Under the pieces are notes generated by a model. It was not told where the DNA came from. It worked only from the letters and a program-made list of their open reading frames with translations, and ran no database searches. From contig NZ_CP029192.1 in NCBI RefSeq assembly GCF_008642315.1, positions 3,224,001-3,288,000 of the forward strand: DNA of 64,000 bases. The letters run 5' to 3'. This stretch comes from Streptomyces venezuelae. GTDB taxonomy: Bacteria > Actinomycetota > Actinomycetes > Streptomycetales > Streptomycetaceae. Position 1 is the first letter of the stretch; each line of letters begins with the position of its first letter. Positions 33,297 to 42,386 of the stretch are shown one piece after another. The position numbers and the translations under genes were made by a program.

Positions 33297-34127
33297 ATGC
33301 ACGCGGAGTCCGGCGAATGGCGGCGGCGGTTCACCGAGGAGGCACGGTCGGAACGGCCCGGTCTCGCGACGCTGTGCCTGCTGATCGGCACCGAGGCGGA
33401 CCCCTCTCTCGACGAGGCGGGCATCGACGCCGCGGAGATCGAGCTCGACCGTCTCGCGGGCCTGCTGCCGTTCCGCCCCGGCGGGCCCCGCGCGTGGGCC
33501 ACCGCGATGGCCGAACTCCTGGGTGGACAGTGCGGGTTCGAGGGGACGCCCGGCGATTACCAGCGCCTGGACTCCTCCCTCCTGCACCAGGTCCTCAAGC
33601 GCCGCAGGGGGCTGCCGATCCTGCTCTCCGTGGTGTGGATGGAGGTGGCGCGGCGCGCGGGCGCCCCGGTGTACGGGGTGGCGCTGCCGGGGCACTTCGT
33701 CGTCGGCTTCGGCCCCAAGGACGACCAGATACTCGCCGACCCGTTCGACGGCGGACGGCTGCTCACCGGGGCCGACGCGGAGCTCCTGGTGGCGGGGACG
33801 ACGGGCACCGGCATCCAGCCGTCGATGCTGACGCCCGCCGATCCGCTGAACATCGTGCAGCGCATCCTGAACAACATCCGCGCCTGGGCGGCCGCCAGGC
33901 CCGAGCGCTCCGACGTCGCGCTGTGGGCCCTCGAACTGTCGCTCCTGCTGCCCGCCCATCCGGCACGGCTGCGTTACGAGAGGGCGCAACTCCTCGTGCA
34001 GCGGGGTGACTTCCTCGGCGGCGCGGCGGAGCTCGACGCCTACGCGGATGTGGTGACGACGGTGGAGCCGACCACGGCGGAGCGGGTCCGCCAGCAGGCG
34101 CGGGCCGCGCGGGCGATGCTGAACTGA
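33297..34127 (+). CDS. SirB1/transglutaminase-like family protein, copy 1
   Basis: The 276-residue protein has the SirB1-type signature DYQRLDSSLLHQVLKRRRGLPILLSVVWMEVARRAGAPVYGVALPGHFVVGF, then DPFDGG and a C-terminal TPR-like helical region (YERAQLLVQRGDFLGGAAELDAYA). The family has a transglutaminase-like fold; the His and Asp are present (GHFVVGF, ADPF), but the catalytic Cys position is not evident, so activity is uncertain. It is followed 70 bases later by a close paralog with identical core motifs, and both have a gag-gcacgt or gag-ggacgt leader directly before ATG. Confidence 0.75.
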   Translation: MHAESGEWRRRFTEEARSERPGLATLCLLIGTEADPSLDEAGIDAAEIELDRLAGLLPFRPGGPRAWATAMAELLGGQCGFEGTPGDYQRLDSSLLHQVLKRRRGLPILLSVVWMEVARRAGAPVYGVALPGHFVVGFGPKDDQILADPFDGGRLLTGADAELLVAGTTGTGIQPSMLTPADPLNIVQRILNNIRAWAAARPERSDVALWALELSLLLPAHPARLRYERAQLLVQRGDFLGGAAELDAYADVVTTVEPTTAERVRQQARAARAMLN

Positions 34128-34197
34128 CCGTCGGGCGTGGCCGCTCGGGCCCGCCCGGAGGTACGTATCGATCGAGGCGACCGGGCACGAGGGACGT

Positions 34198-35052
34198 ATG
34201 CACCCCCGACCCCCCGGAACCACCGAGTGGCGACGGCTGTTCGCGGCCGAGGCCGGGTCACCGCGCCCCGACCTGTCCCTGCTGTGCCTGCTGATCGGCA
34301 CCGAGGCGGACCCCTCCCTCGACGCGGCGGACATCGACGCCGCGCGGCGCATGCTCGACCGGCTGGCGGAACAGGTCGCGCCCGGTCCCCCGCACGGCCG
34401 GTCCCGCGACCCGCTGGCCTGGGCCACGACCCTCTCCGAACTCCTCGGCCAGGGCTTCGGGTTCAAGGGCAGACCCGGCGACTACCAGCGTCTGGACTCC
34501 TCCTTCCTGCACCAGGTCCTGCGGCGCCGCAGAGGGCTGCCGATCCTGCTCTCCGTGGTGTGGATGGAGGTGGCGCGGCGTGCCGGGGCCCCTGTCCACG
34601 GCGTGGCGCTGCCCGGGCACTTCGTCGTCGGCTTCGGCCCTCCGGAGGAGCGGGTGCTCGTCGATCCGTTCGGCGGCGGGCGGCTGCTGACCGGCATGGA
34701 CGTGGAGCTCCTGGTCGCGGCGGCCACCGGGACGCCGCTCGCCCCGTCGATGCTGTGCGCCGCGGAGCCGCTGGACATCGTGGCGCGCATCCTGAACAAC
34801 ATCCGCGCCTGGGCCGCGTCCCGCCCCGAGCGCTCCGACGTATCGCTCTGGGCGGTCGACCTCTGCCTGCTGCTGCCCTCGCCGTCGCCGCGTCTGCACT
34901 ACGAACGTGCCCAACTCCTCGTACAGAAAGGGGAGTACCAGGCGGGCGCGCGGGAGCTCGACACCTACGCCGAGGAAGTCGCCGCCCTGGACCCGGCGAC
35001 GGCCGACCGGGCGCGGCGGCAGGCGCAGGGGGCGCGGGCGATGCTCAACTGA
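34198..35052 (+). CDS. SirB1/transglutaminase-like family protein, copy 2
   Basis: The 284-residue protein is a tandem paralog of the upstream gene. LLCLLIGTEADPSLD, GLPILLSVVWMEVARRAGAP and ALPGHFVVGFGP are shared word for word, as is the ARAMLN C-terminus. It differs mainly by an insertion near residues 60-70 (VAPGPPHGRSRDPLAW) and by surface charge. The C-terminal half again contains a TPR-like pair. The two copies are old enough to have diverged at the DNA level, so both are probably selected. Its function is unknown. Confidence 0.75.
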   Translation: MHPRPPGTTEWRRLFAAEAGSPRPDLSLLCLLIGTEADPSLDAADIDAARRMLDRLAEQVAPGPPHGRSRDPLAWATTLSELLGQGFGFKGRPGDYQRLDSSFLHQVLRRRRGLPILLSVVWMEVARRAGAPVHGVALPGHFVVGFGPPEERVLVDPFGGGRLLTGMDVELLVAAATGTPLAPSMLCAAEPLDIVARILNNIRAWAASRPERSDVSLWAVDLCLLLPSPSPRLHYERAQLLVQKGEYQAGARELDTYAEEVAALDPATADRARRQAQGARAMLN

Positions 35053-35081
35053 CGCAGGAGCCGTCCGGAACGGCCGTGGCG

Positions 35082-35687
35082 TCAGAGCCAGCCCTTGTCC
35101 CTCGCGGTCCTGACCGCCTCCGCGCGGTTGCGGACCGCGAGTTTCTGGATGGCCGTCGAGAGGTAGTTGCGGACCGTGCCCTGGGAGAGGTGCAGGGTGG
35201 TCGCGAGTTCGGCGTTGGTGGCGCCGTCGGCGGCCGCGCGCAGCACCTCGCGTTCACGGTCGGTCAGCGGGTTCGCGCCCCCGGCGAGGGCGGCCGCCGC
35301 CAGCGTGGGGTCGATGACCCGCTCCCCCGCGAGCACCTTGCGCACCGCCTCGGCGAGCTGCGCCGCGGGCGCGTCCTTGACCAGGAAGGCGTCGGCGCCG
35401 GCCTCCATGGCGCTGCGCAGATAGCCGGGCCGGCCGAAGGTGGTGAGCACGACCACCTTCAACGCGGGTAGCGCCGCGTGGAGTTCGGCGGCCGCCTCGA
35501 TGCCGGTGCGGCCGGGCATCTCGATGTCGAGCAGCGCCACGTCCACGGCGTGCGCGCGAGCCGCCGCGAGCACCTCGTCGCCGCGCGACACCTGCGCGAC
35601 GACCTCGATGTCCGGTTCGAGGCCGAGCAGCGCGGCGAGGGCCTCTCGGACCATGGCCTGGTCCTCGGCGAGCAGGATCCTGATCAT
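35082..35687 (-). CDS. NarL/LuxR-type response regulator
   Basis: The 201-residue protein has a receiver domain with phosphoacceptor Asp54 (ALLDIEMPG), the acidic pair E8-D9 and the conserved Lys in LVKDAP, followed by a LuxR-type helix-turn-helix (PLTDREREVLRAAADGATNAELATTLHLSQGTVRNYLST). It resembles DesR, the membrane-fluidity regulator of Bacillus, and many actinobacterial relatives that control adjacent ABC exporters. Its ATG overlaps the kinase stop by four bases (ATGA, 35684-35687). Confidence 0.88.
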   Translation of the reverse strand: MIRILLAEDQAMVREALAALLGLEPDIEVVAQVSRGDEVLAAARAHAVDVALLDIEMPGRTGIEAAAELHAALPALKVVVLTTFGRPGYLRSAMEAGADAFLVKDAPAAQLAEAVRKVLAGERVIDPTLAAAALAGGANPLTDREREVLRAAADGATNAELATTLHLSQGTVRNYLSTAIQKLAVRNRAEAVRTARDKGWL

Positions 35688-36880
35688 GAGGGGGATCCTA
35701 CGGTGGCCTTCGCCAGGGGTACGCGGACCGCGAGGCGGAAGCCGCGGCGGTCCCCGGGGCCCGTCTCCAGCGCCCCGCCGACCGCCTCGACGCGCTCGGC
35801 GAGCCCCGTCAGGCCGTTGCCGGCCCCCGCGCCGGAGGTGCCCACTCCGTCGTCCTCGACGGTGAGCTCGAGGAGCCGTCCCGCGAGCGTCTGCCGCGCC
35901 GTGAACGCCACGGTGCAGCGCCGGGCCCCGCTGTGCCGCACGACGTTCGTGACGGCCTCACGCAGCGCCCAGGCGAGCGCCGCCTCCGCCTCCTCGCCCG
36001 GTAGTTCGGCGGGCGGTTCCTCCGGCACCTCGGCGTCGACGCCCGCGGCGGTGAGCGCCGTGCGCGCGCCGACGAGTTCACCGGCGAGGGTGCGCCGCCG
36101 GTAGCCGGAGACCGCCTCGCGCACGTCCACCAGGGCCTGGCGGCTGACCTGTTCGATGTCGGCGACCTGCTGGGCGGCCTTGTCGGGGTGGGTGGGGAGC
36201 ATCCGCCCGGCGAGCTCGCTCTTGAGCGTGATCAGGGAGAGCGAGTGGCCGAGCAGGTCGTGCAGGTCCCTGGCGAGCCGCAGCCGCTCCTCGTTGGCGG
36301 CGAGCTGCGCGACGGTCGCGCGGGCCTGGCGGAGCTGGACCGTCGTACGGATCAACTCCCGTACTCCGGACATCGCGAAGCCCACCAGGAGCGTGATCAC
36401 GCCGAGGTTGGTGACCAGGTCGCCGAGGCCGTCGTCGCGCAAGCCGACCAGGATCATCAGGAGCGTGACCGCGGGGATGACCCCGAGCGCGTACCGCACC
36501 GGCAGGACGGCGCCCGCGGAGACCGAGACGTACACGAAGAGGCCGAGCCAGTTGTCGCCGAAGCCGAAGGCGAGGACCGACGCGAGGACCACGAGCAGCA
36601 CGAAGGACGAGATGACGGGGCGCCACCGCAGGATCCTGGTGGTGTAGCGGAAGACGAGGGTCAGATAGCAGGCCACGAAGAGCGCGAGGCCCAGCGAGCC
36701 GAGGACGGTGGCGAGGCGCGTGTGGTGCCCCTCGGCCAGGTCCTTGACCGGGGCGCTCAGGAACACCAGCCAGACGCCGATCCAGGCCGACTTCGTCAGG
36801 CACTGGCGGCGGCCCTGCGGCGGGCGCCCGAACGTGTAGACGGGGTGGAGTTCGCTGCCCTCAGCGTCTGTCGTGTTCAC
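35684..36880 (-). CDS. Sensor histidine kinase, HisKA_3 (DesK-like)
   Basis: The 398-residue kinase has five or six membrane segments in the first 175 residues. The dimerisation/phosphoacceptor motif ARDLHDLLGHSLSLI (His207) and an HATPase domain (LREAVTNVVRHSGA, EDDGVG, GNGLTGLAERVEA) follow. There is no separate periplasmic sensor domain, so it probably senses a membrane state or ligand within the bilayer. The GTG at 36880 overlaps the permease stop (GTGA). The four genes from 38546 to 35082 all overlap by four bases, forming a tightly coupled ABC/two-component operon. Confidence 0.85.
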   Translation of the reverse strand: MNTTDAEGSELHPVYTFGRPPQGRRQCLTKSAWIGVWLVFLSAPVKDLAEGHHTRLATVLGSLGLALFVACYLTLVFRYTTRILRWRPVISSFVLLVVLASVLAFGFGDNWLGLFVYVSVSAGAVLPVRYALGVIPAVTLLMILVGLRDDGLGDLVTNLGVITLLVGFAMSGVRELIRTTVQLRQARATVAQLAANEERLRLARDLHDLLGHSLSLITLKSELAGRMLPTHPDKAAQQVADIEQVSRQALVDVREAVSGYRRRTLAGELVGARTALTAAGVDAEVPEEPPAELPGEEAEAALAWALREAVTNVVRHSGARRCTVAFTARQTLAGRLLELTVEDDGVGTSGAGAGNGLTGLAERVEAVGGALETGPGDRRGFRLAVRVPLAKATVGSPS

Positions 36881-37617
36881 GCCTTCAGTGTGTCCTTCCG
36901 GTACAGCCACGCCGCGCCGCCCGCGAAGAGGAGGAAGTAGGCGACCAGGAGCGTGATGTCCTTCGCGTGCGGTGCCTCGCCCAGTTCGATGGCCTGCCCG
37001 AGGGCAGCGTACGCGTGCGTGGGCAGCCAGGACGCGGTCTCGCGCAGCCAGTGCGGGAACGTGGTGACCGGCATCCACAGGCCGCCGAGGATGGAGAGCC
37101 CGAAGTAGATGATCATCGTGATGGGGCGCACGGCGTCGCCGGTCGCGAGGTAGCCGATGGCCACGCCGAGCGCGGCGAAGCAGAGGCTGCCCGCCCAGAT
37201 CGCGCCGGTCAGCGCCGCCCACTGCCAGGCGTCGAAGCGGACGTCCTTGAAGATCGCCGCGACGGCGAAGACCACGACGATGGACGGCAGGCTGACCACG
37301 GCGGCGCTCGCGGTCTTCGCGAGGACGTAGCCGCGGCCGGGGAGGGACGTCAGGCGCAGCTGCCGCACCCAGCCGCTCTCGCGCTCCTTGGCGATGCGCT
37401 CGCTGTTGCCCATGAGGACGGCGGTCAGGGCGCCGAAGGACGCCATCGAGACCATCATGAACGCGGGGACGGACAGACCGGTCTCGGGCACCTTGTCGGC
37501 GCCGTCCTGGCTGCCCGCGATGATCACGAAGAGCACCGACGGGTAGATGACGGAGAAGAAGAGGAACTTGCGGTTGCGCAGGGCGCGGGTGATCTCGAGC
37601 TTGATCAGGCTGTTCAT
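36877..37617 (-). CDS. ABC-2 type exporter permease
   Basis: The 246-residue protein has about six membrane helices (FLFFSVIYPSVLFVIIAGS at the N-terminus) and the ABC-2 pattern GLSILGGLWMPVTTFPHWL near the C-terminus. It pairs with the ATPase encoded just upstream, probably exporting a lipid, peptide or drug. ATG 37617 overlaps the ATPase stop by four bases, and its own stop overlaps the kinase start. Confidence 0.85.
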   Translation of the reverse strand: MNSLIKLEITRALRNRKFLFFSVIYPSVLFVIIAGSQDGADKVPETGLSVPAFMMVSMASFGALTAVLMGNSERIAKERESGWVRQLRLTSLPGRGYVLAKTASAAVVSLPSIVVVFAVAAIFKDVRFDAWQWAALTGAIWAGSLCFAALGVAIGYLATGDAVRPITMIIYFGLSILGGLWMPVTTFPHWLRETASWLPTHAYAALGQAIELGEAPHAKDITLLVAYFLLFAGGAAWLYRKDTLKA

Positions 37618-38546
37618 CGGGTCCTGGCCTCCTCGGCCTCGGTGATCGCCACGAAGGCCTGCTCCAGGCCGAGCCCGGCGACTTCGAGGTTGCGGGGGTA
37701 GACGCCGAGGCCGTAGAGCGCGTGGACCGTGGCGTCGGCGTCCGTCGACTGGGCGCGGACGGTGTGGCCCGCGATGTCGAGCGTGGTCAGGAAGGGCAGC
37801 GCGCGGAGCCGCTCCGTGAGCGCCGCGTCGATACGCTCCAGGTCGAAGGCGACCTTGCGGGCGCCCGCCTTCGCCTTGATCTCGGCGGCGGTGCCGTCCG
37901 CGAGGAGGCGGCCGCGGTGCAGGACCAGGACGCGGTCGGCGATCGCGTCGGCCTCCTCCAGGTAGTGCGTGGCGAAGAGGACCGCGCGGCCCTGGTCCGC
38001 CTGCTCGCGCATGGTGGCCCAGAACGCCTGACGGGCGGTGACGTCCATGCCGGTGGTCGGCTCGTCGAGCACGATCAGGTCGTGGGCGCCCGCCGTGGCG
38101 AGCGCGAAGCGGACGCGCTGTTCCTGACCGCCGGAGAGTTTGTCGACCTTGCGGTCCGCGATCTTCGTGATGTCCGCGTGGGCGAGCGCGTCGTTCACGC
38201 GGTACGGCCTGGGGTGCAGGTCGCAGGCGAGCGTGACCAGTTCGCGGACGGTCACCTCGCCCATCAGGCCGCCGCTCTGCAGCATCGCGCCGACCCGGCC
38301 CGCGGTGATCGCCTCGCGCGGCTCGGTGCCGAGGACCCGCACCGTGCCGCTGTCGGGGCGGCGCAGGCCGAGGAGCAGGTCGAGGGTGGAGGACTTGCCC
38401 GCACCATTCGGCCCGAGGAGCGCCACGGTCTCGCCGGGGCGGAGGTCCAGGGTGAGACCGTCGACGGCGCGGACGTCGCCGAAGTTCTTGGTCACCCGCT
38501 CGAAGTTCACCACGTCGGCGGTGGGCGGTGCTGTGGTCGTCGTCAT
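37614..38546 (-). CDS. ABC exporter ATPase subunit
   Basis: The 310-residue ATPase has Walker A GPNGAGKS (45-52), the signature LSGGQEQR, Walker B LIVLDEP and the H-loop in LFATHYLEEAD. A C-terminal drug-exporter-type domain completes the protein. It powers the adjacent ABC-2 permease. The start is either ATG 38546 (MTTTTAPP) or ATG 38555 (MVDMTTTT); neither has a ribosome-binding site, consistent with a leaderless or very short-leader message. A 17-base inverted repeat lies 50-85 bases upstream. Confidence 0.87.
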   Translation of the reverse strand: MTTTTAPPTADVVNFERVTKNFGDVRAVDGLTLDLRPGETVALLGPNGAGKSSTLDLLLGLRRPDSGTVRVLGTEPREAITAGRVGAMLQSGGLMGEVTVRELVTLACDLHPRPYRVNDALAHADITKIADRKVDKLSGGQEQRVRFALATAGAHDLIVLDEPTTGMDVTARQAFWATMREQADQGRAVLFATHYLEEADAIADRVLVLHRGRLLADGTAAEIKAKAGARKVAFDLERIDAALTERLRALPFLTTLDIAGHTVRAQSTDADATVHALYGLGVYPRNLEVAGLGLEQAFVAITEAEEARTR

Positions 38547-38595
38547 GTCGACCATCGTCACAAAAGCGCAGGTCACAGCGGCAGTGTCGAATGTG

Positions 38596-38631
38596 CCGAC
38601 TCCGGCATGACATCTGTCATGCCGGAGTCGG
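38596..38631. promoter_or_regulatory. Perfect 17-base inverted repeat upstream of the ABC/two-component operon
   Basis: CCGACTCCGGCATGACA (38596-38612) and its complement (38615-38631) are separated by only TC. The core TGACATCTGTCA is itself a dyad. It lies 41 bases after the stop of the VanW-like gene (38673) and 50-85 bases before the ABC start, so it may be the terminator of the former or an operator of the latter. No T-tract follows. Confidence 0.6.
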
Positions 38632-38672
38632 TGACACACGTGCCGCGGGTCGCGCGGGACGCGCGCGAGGGG

Positions 38673-40793
38673 TCAGCTCGCGTTCGTCTCGATGACCCCG
38701 ATGCGCTCCGCCGGCGTCTTGCCGGTCAGCGCCTTGCCCATCGCCTGGGCCACATCGGTCGGCTGGACCGGCGTCTTGGAGCCGTTGCCGCGCTGGATCA
38801 GCACGCCGTCGAAGACGTTGCCGTACAGCTTCTTGAGCTCTTCGAGGTTGTAGTGCACCTGGAGGGTGCCGTCCTTGAGGGCCTTGGTCTCCAGGATCTT
38901 CGGCAGCGACCTCTCCGGGCCGAAGGGGATCGACTTGGCGCCCGCCTTGATGGTGACGTTGGCGGACATCGCCGGCTTGGCGAACGTGGTCATGAACTTG
39001 TCGACCGCGGCCTTGGAGATCGTCGGCTTGCGCGTGGTGACCGGCACCTGGACCGTGCCCGCGCTGCCCGTCTCGACCTGCTTCTTGTACGCCTCGGCGA
39101 CCGCCTTGGTCGACGCCTGCGGGTCGATGCCCTTGCCGACCTTGCCGTAGACCGGAACGGCCTTGCCCGGCACGAAGTCGACCGTGCCCTCCTGCGCCGT
39201 CCCGGAGCCGCCCGCGGCGCGCTCCAGGGCGGCCGCCAGCTTCTCCTCGTCGACGGGCATGACCGGCTCGACGACACGCTGGTTGCCGAAGAGCGAGCCG
39301 ACCACCGAGACGGGGTTGTAGTCGCTGCCCGCGGCCTCGCGGACGGTGGCCTGGCTGTCCAGGGTCAGGCCCGCCTGGTCCGGCTTGAGGCTGACGGTGT
39401 CGCCGTCGACCGACAGCTTCAGCGGCTTGGTGACGCGCTCGTCCAGTGCCGCGTCGAGCTTCTGGACGGCCTCGTCGCGGGTGCCGCCGCCGATGTCGAC
39501 GCCGAGCACGGTGGTGCCCTTCGGAACGTCGGCGTGGTTCATCAGCAGACCCGCGCCGTACGCACCGCAGCCCACGACCACGACGGCGGCCACGAGGAGG
39601 ACCAGCTTGTTGCGGCCCTTCTTCTTTTTGGCCTTCGGGGCGGGCGCGGCGGGCGGCACGTCCGAGCGGACCGGCTCGGGCAGCTTCGGCGGGGTGTGCG
39701 GCACGGGGCCGTCACCCTGCGGGCCGGGCGCGAACGGCGAGTTGTCCTGCGCGGGCGGTACGACGGGGATGCCGCTGGTGAGGGTCTCACCGGAGACGTT
39801 GGAGCCCGGCGCGGGGGCTCCGGGACCGCCGGGAGCACCCGGTCCGCCGGGGCCGCGCGGCGGCGCGAGAGGGCCGGACTTCTGCGGCGTGAGGATCGCG
39901 GTGTCGTCGCTCATCGGGCCGGAACGGGGCGGGCGGGGGCCGGAGTTCGCCGGACCACCGGGACCACCGGGGGCACCAGGGGCGCCGGTGGTACCGGGGG
40001 TGCCAGGGACGCCATGGCCACCAGGGGCGCCGGGGACGCCTGGGCCCGCGGGACGGCCTTGCGCGGGCGACGGGGGCGTCGGGGGCGCCAGCGGGCTGTC
40101 ACCCGTGACGGGGCCGACGGTCGGCCCGGACGGGCCCCGGGAGTCCCCGTCGTCGAAGTAGGGCAGGTCGCCGCGGTGCGGGTCGCCCTGCGGGGCGCCC
40201 GTGCCGAGGGGGCCCGACGCCACGGCGCCGGACACGTCGAAGGCGCCGGTGCCCGTGCCGCCACCGGTCTCGTTGCGCGGCGGCTTGCGGGGCGCGAACC
40301 AGTCGCTCGTCTTCTCCTCGGCCGGGGCGGAGGATCCGGCACCGCTCTCGCCCGGACCCGCGGACCCGGAGGCGGCCGGAGTACCGGGAGCGCCGGGCGG
40401 GCCGGGCTCGGCACCGCCGCCGAAGCCGCCGTCGCCGCGCGCACCGTCACCACGTCCGTCGTCGCCGCGTCCGCTGTCTCCACGTCCGCCGTCGCCGCGG
40501 CCACCGTCCAGAGGCACGGACTCCCCGCGCGGACCGTCGTCACCGACGGGCGTGCGCATGACGACCGGCGGGATGGGCCGCGAGCCGGGGATGTTGATCC
40601 GGATGCGGGTGGTCAGCGTGGTCTGGGTCTCGGGCTCGTCGGGCCGCTCTTCGGCGGCCTGCCGCCGCGCTCCGTCCCTGCCGCCGTCGGCGGCACCTTG
40701 CGCCGGGGAGCCGTACGGCGGCGTCCCCGAGGGGTAGGCGGCTCCACCGCGCCCCTGGGGCCCGGAGGACGAACTGTCAGTTTCACGACTCAA
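38673..40793 (-). CDS. Membrane protein with PG-binding (VanW-associated) domains and RGD/collagen-like repeats
   Basis: The 706-residue protein has three parts. Residues 1-390 are disordered and cytosolic. They contain five GxRGD pentapeptides in a row (RGD at 99-101, 104-106, 109-111, 114-116, 119-121), a sixth RGD at 207-209, and collagen-like Gly-x-Pro runs (129-139, 249-282, 313-330). A Lys-rich stretch (KAKKKKGRNK) precedes the single membrane helix at 397-417. The extracellular part has two repeats of the peptidoglycan-binding type found beside VanW domains (KGTTVLGVDIGGGTRDEAVQKLDAAL and later). The VanW domain itself is absent. It probably monitors or tethers the cell wall. Confidence 0.75.
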   Translation of the reverse strand: MSRETDSSSSGPQGRGGAAYPSGTPPYGSPAQGAADGGRDGARRQAAEERPDEPETQTTLTTRIRINIPGSRPIPPVVMRTPVGDDGPRGESVPLDGGRGDGGRGDSGRGDDGRGDGARGDGGFGGGAEPGPPGAPGTPAASGSAGPGESGAGSSAPAEEKTSDWFAPRKPPRNETGGGTGTGAFDVSGAVASGPLGTGAPQGDPHRGDLPYFDDGDSRGPSGPTVGPVTGDSPLAPPTPPSPAQGRPAGPGVPGAPGGHGVPGTPGTTGAPGAPGGPGGPANSGPRPPRSGPMSDDTAILTPQKSGPLAPPRGPGGPGAPGGPGAPAPGSNVSGETLTSGIPVVPPAQDNSPFAPGPQGDGPVPHTPPKLPEPVRSDVPPAAPAPKAKKKKGRNKLVLLVAAVVVVGCGAYGAGLLMNHADVPKGTTVLGVDIGGGTRDEAVQKLDAALDERVTKPLKLSVDGDTVSLKPDQAGLTLDSQATVREAAGSDYNPVSVVGSLFGNQRVVEPVMPVDEEKLAAALERAAGGSGTAQEGTVDFVPGKAVPVYGKVGKGIDPQASTKAVAEAYKKQVETGSAGTVQVPVTTRKPTISKAAVDKFMTTFAKPAMSANVTIKAGAKSIPFGPERSLPKILETKALKDGTLQVHYNLEELKKLYGNVFDGVLIQRGNGSKTPVQPTDVAQAMGKALTGKTPAERIGVIETNAS

Positions 40794-40958
40794 GGCAGGT
40801 TCTCCTGGTTGACTCCGCCGCCCGTCTCGACCTCATCCGGGGTCCCCCCGGCCGGAGGTTGGGGGAGGCTCGGCGGCCGCACCACCATACTGGCCGCCGT
40901 CGGCACTCATCCCGTGACCGGCGTCAAACCCGTGCGCGACACGGGGCGAAGTGGTACG

Positions 40959-41441
40959 TCACTTGCCAAGTCGGGCGGCGGGCGCGGTCGGTTGCGTCCC
41001 CTGCCCGAGCGTGGCGCACATCACAGCGACGGCCATTCCGCCGAGCAGATAGCCGTACGAGCCGATCCCCGCGCCGAAGAGGAAGTCGCCCTCGGGTCTG
41101 GTGGCGGTGAGCAGCATGACCGCGACCAGCCAGCCGGCCGCGGGCGCGACGGCCCCCGCCTTGGTGCCGACCGCCCGCGATCCGCCGTAGAAGAGACCGG
41201 CGGCACCGAGGAGCGCGAGCAGCAACCCCGCGGGGAAGAAGCCGCCTTGGACGAGCGACCCGGCGACGCCGACGACGGCGCCGAGGACGAAGAGGAGGGC
41301 GTAGGCGGCGAGCCGGCCCGCTCTCAGGGGCTGCGCGAGGAAGCTGCCGCCGGCGGCGGCGCCGGACCCCGCACCGGGGGAGGCAGGGGGCTTGGACGCC
41401 CCGGAACCGGCCCCCGACGACGCACGGGAACGCGTACTCAC
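40959..41441 (-). CDS. Four-helix membrane protein of unknown function
   Basis: The 160-residue protein has a 35-residue Gly/Ser/Ala-rich cytosolic leader followed by about four hydrophobic helices ([66 protein letters not shown]). I believe it belongs to an actinobacterial domain of unknown function (possibly DUF6113). Its GTG at 41441 overlaps the mshB stop by four bases (GTGA), so it is translated together with mycothiol deacetylase, but no direct functional link is known. Confidence 0.65.
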   Translation of the reverse strand: MSTRSRASSGAGSGASKPPASPGAGSGAAAGGSFLAQPLRAGRLAAYALLFVLGAVVGVAGSLVQGGFFPAGLLLALLGAAGLFYGGSRAVGTKAGAVAPAAGWLVAVMLLTATRPEGDFLFGAGIGSYGYLLGGMAVAVMCATLGQGTQPTAPAARLGK

Positions 41442-42364
41442 AGCGCGGTCACCTCAGTCATGTCCGTCACCCTTTCGAGTCCCGCGAAGAGATCCGTCTC
41501 GCGGGACGCTCCCTCTGCCGACGCTTCTCCCCGCACCAGCTCGTAGTACTCCACGTCGAAGATCGGCTGCGCGAGCTCGTTGGAGAGGATGAAGAGCGGC
41601 CCGCTCACCGTGATCTGGGTGACGTGCGCCGCCATCGCCGCCGCCTTGGCGGTCCGGTGGGGGCGGCCGTCGATCTCCGTGGTGATCCGCTCGTCGTCCG
41701 TGACGCCGGGCACGTCCGCGACGGCGGCGGGCGTGTCGAACGGCGAGTTCGGCAGCGCGTCGGACGCCATCCAGGCGAAGCGCTCCTCGACCACGGACCG
41801 CGGGACGCGGTTCCAGTAGATCTTGTCGATCGTGTGGGGCGCGCCGAGGTCGGCGCGGAAGGCCGGGTCGGCGGCGAGGTCGGCGGCGCGCATGGCGACG
41901 CGGTGCGCCTGGATGTGGTCGGGGTGGCCGTACCCCCCGTCGGGGTCGTACGTCACGAGGACCTGGGGGCGCACCTCGCGGATCACCTCGACGAGGTGGG
42001 CGGCGGCCTCGTCGAGGTCCGCCGACCAGAAGGCACCCGGGCGGGCGTTCTGCTCGACGCCCATCATCCCGGAGTCGCGGTAGCGTCCGGGGCCGCCGAG
42101 GAAGCGGTGGTCGGTGACGCCCACTTCCTTCATGGCGGCCGCCAGCTCCCCGACGCGGTGGGCACCGAGGGAGTCGTCCCGGTCGGCCGCGAGATGGGCG
42201 AGCCCGTCCGGGATGATCTCGCCCTCCTCGCCCAGGGTGCAGGTCACCAGGGTGACGTGGGCACCCTCGGCCGCGTACTTGGCCAGGGTCGCGCCGGTGG
42301 TGATCGACTCGTCGTCGGGGTGCGCGTGCACGAGCAGCAGGCGCCGGGCGGGCAGTTCCGTCAT
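41438..42364 (-). CDS. mshB: Mycothiol biosynthesis deacetylase MshB
   Basis: The 308-residue zinc enzyme deacetylates GlcNAc-inositol to GlcN-inositol in mycothiol synthesis. The LmbE-family motifs are complete: VHAHPDDES (His15, catalytic Asp17, Asp18) and [15 protein letters not shown] (zinc His at about 147-150). Length and sequence match MshB rather than the related Mca amidase. It is followed by an overlapping membrane-protein gene and preceded by a small membrane-protein gene, matching the SCO5126 neighbourhood. Confidence 0.9.
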   Translation of the reverse strand: MTELPARRLLLVHAHPDDESITTGATLAKYAAEGAHVTLVTCTLGEEGEIIPDGLAHLAADRDDSLGAHRVGELAAAMKEVGVTDHRFLGGPGRYRDSGMMGVEQNARPGAFWSADLDEAAAHLVEVIREVRPQVLVTYDPDGGYGHPDHIQAHRVAMRAADLAADPAFRADLGAPHTIDKIYWNRVPRSVVEERFAWMASDALPNSPFDTPAAVADVPGVTDDERITTEIDGRPHRTAKAAAMAAHVTQITVSGPLFILSNELAQPIFDVEYYELVRGEASAEGASRETDLFAGLERVTDMTEVTAL

Positions 42365-42386
42365 GGGACCACCCTACGAGCCCCCG

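Noticed and set aside
37722..41546. A very long plus-strand open frame (over 1,200 codons) opposite the ABC ATPase, VanW-like, DUF and mshB genes
   Set aside because: It is the antisense shadow of real genes in GC-rich DNA: it runs across several genes of the other strand, has no domain, and has Arg/Gly/Ala-biased composition.
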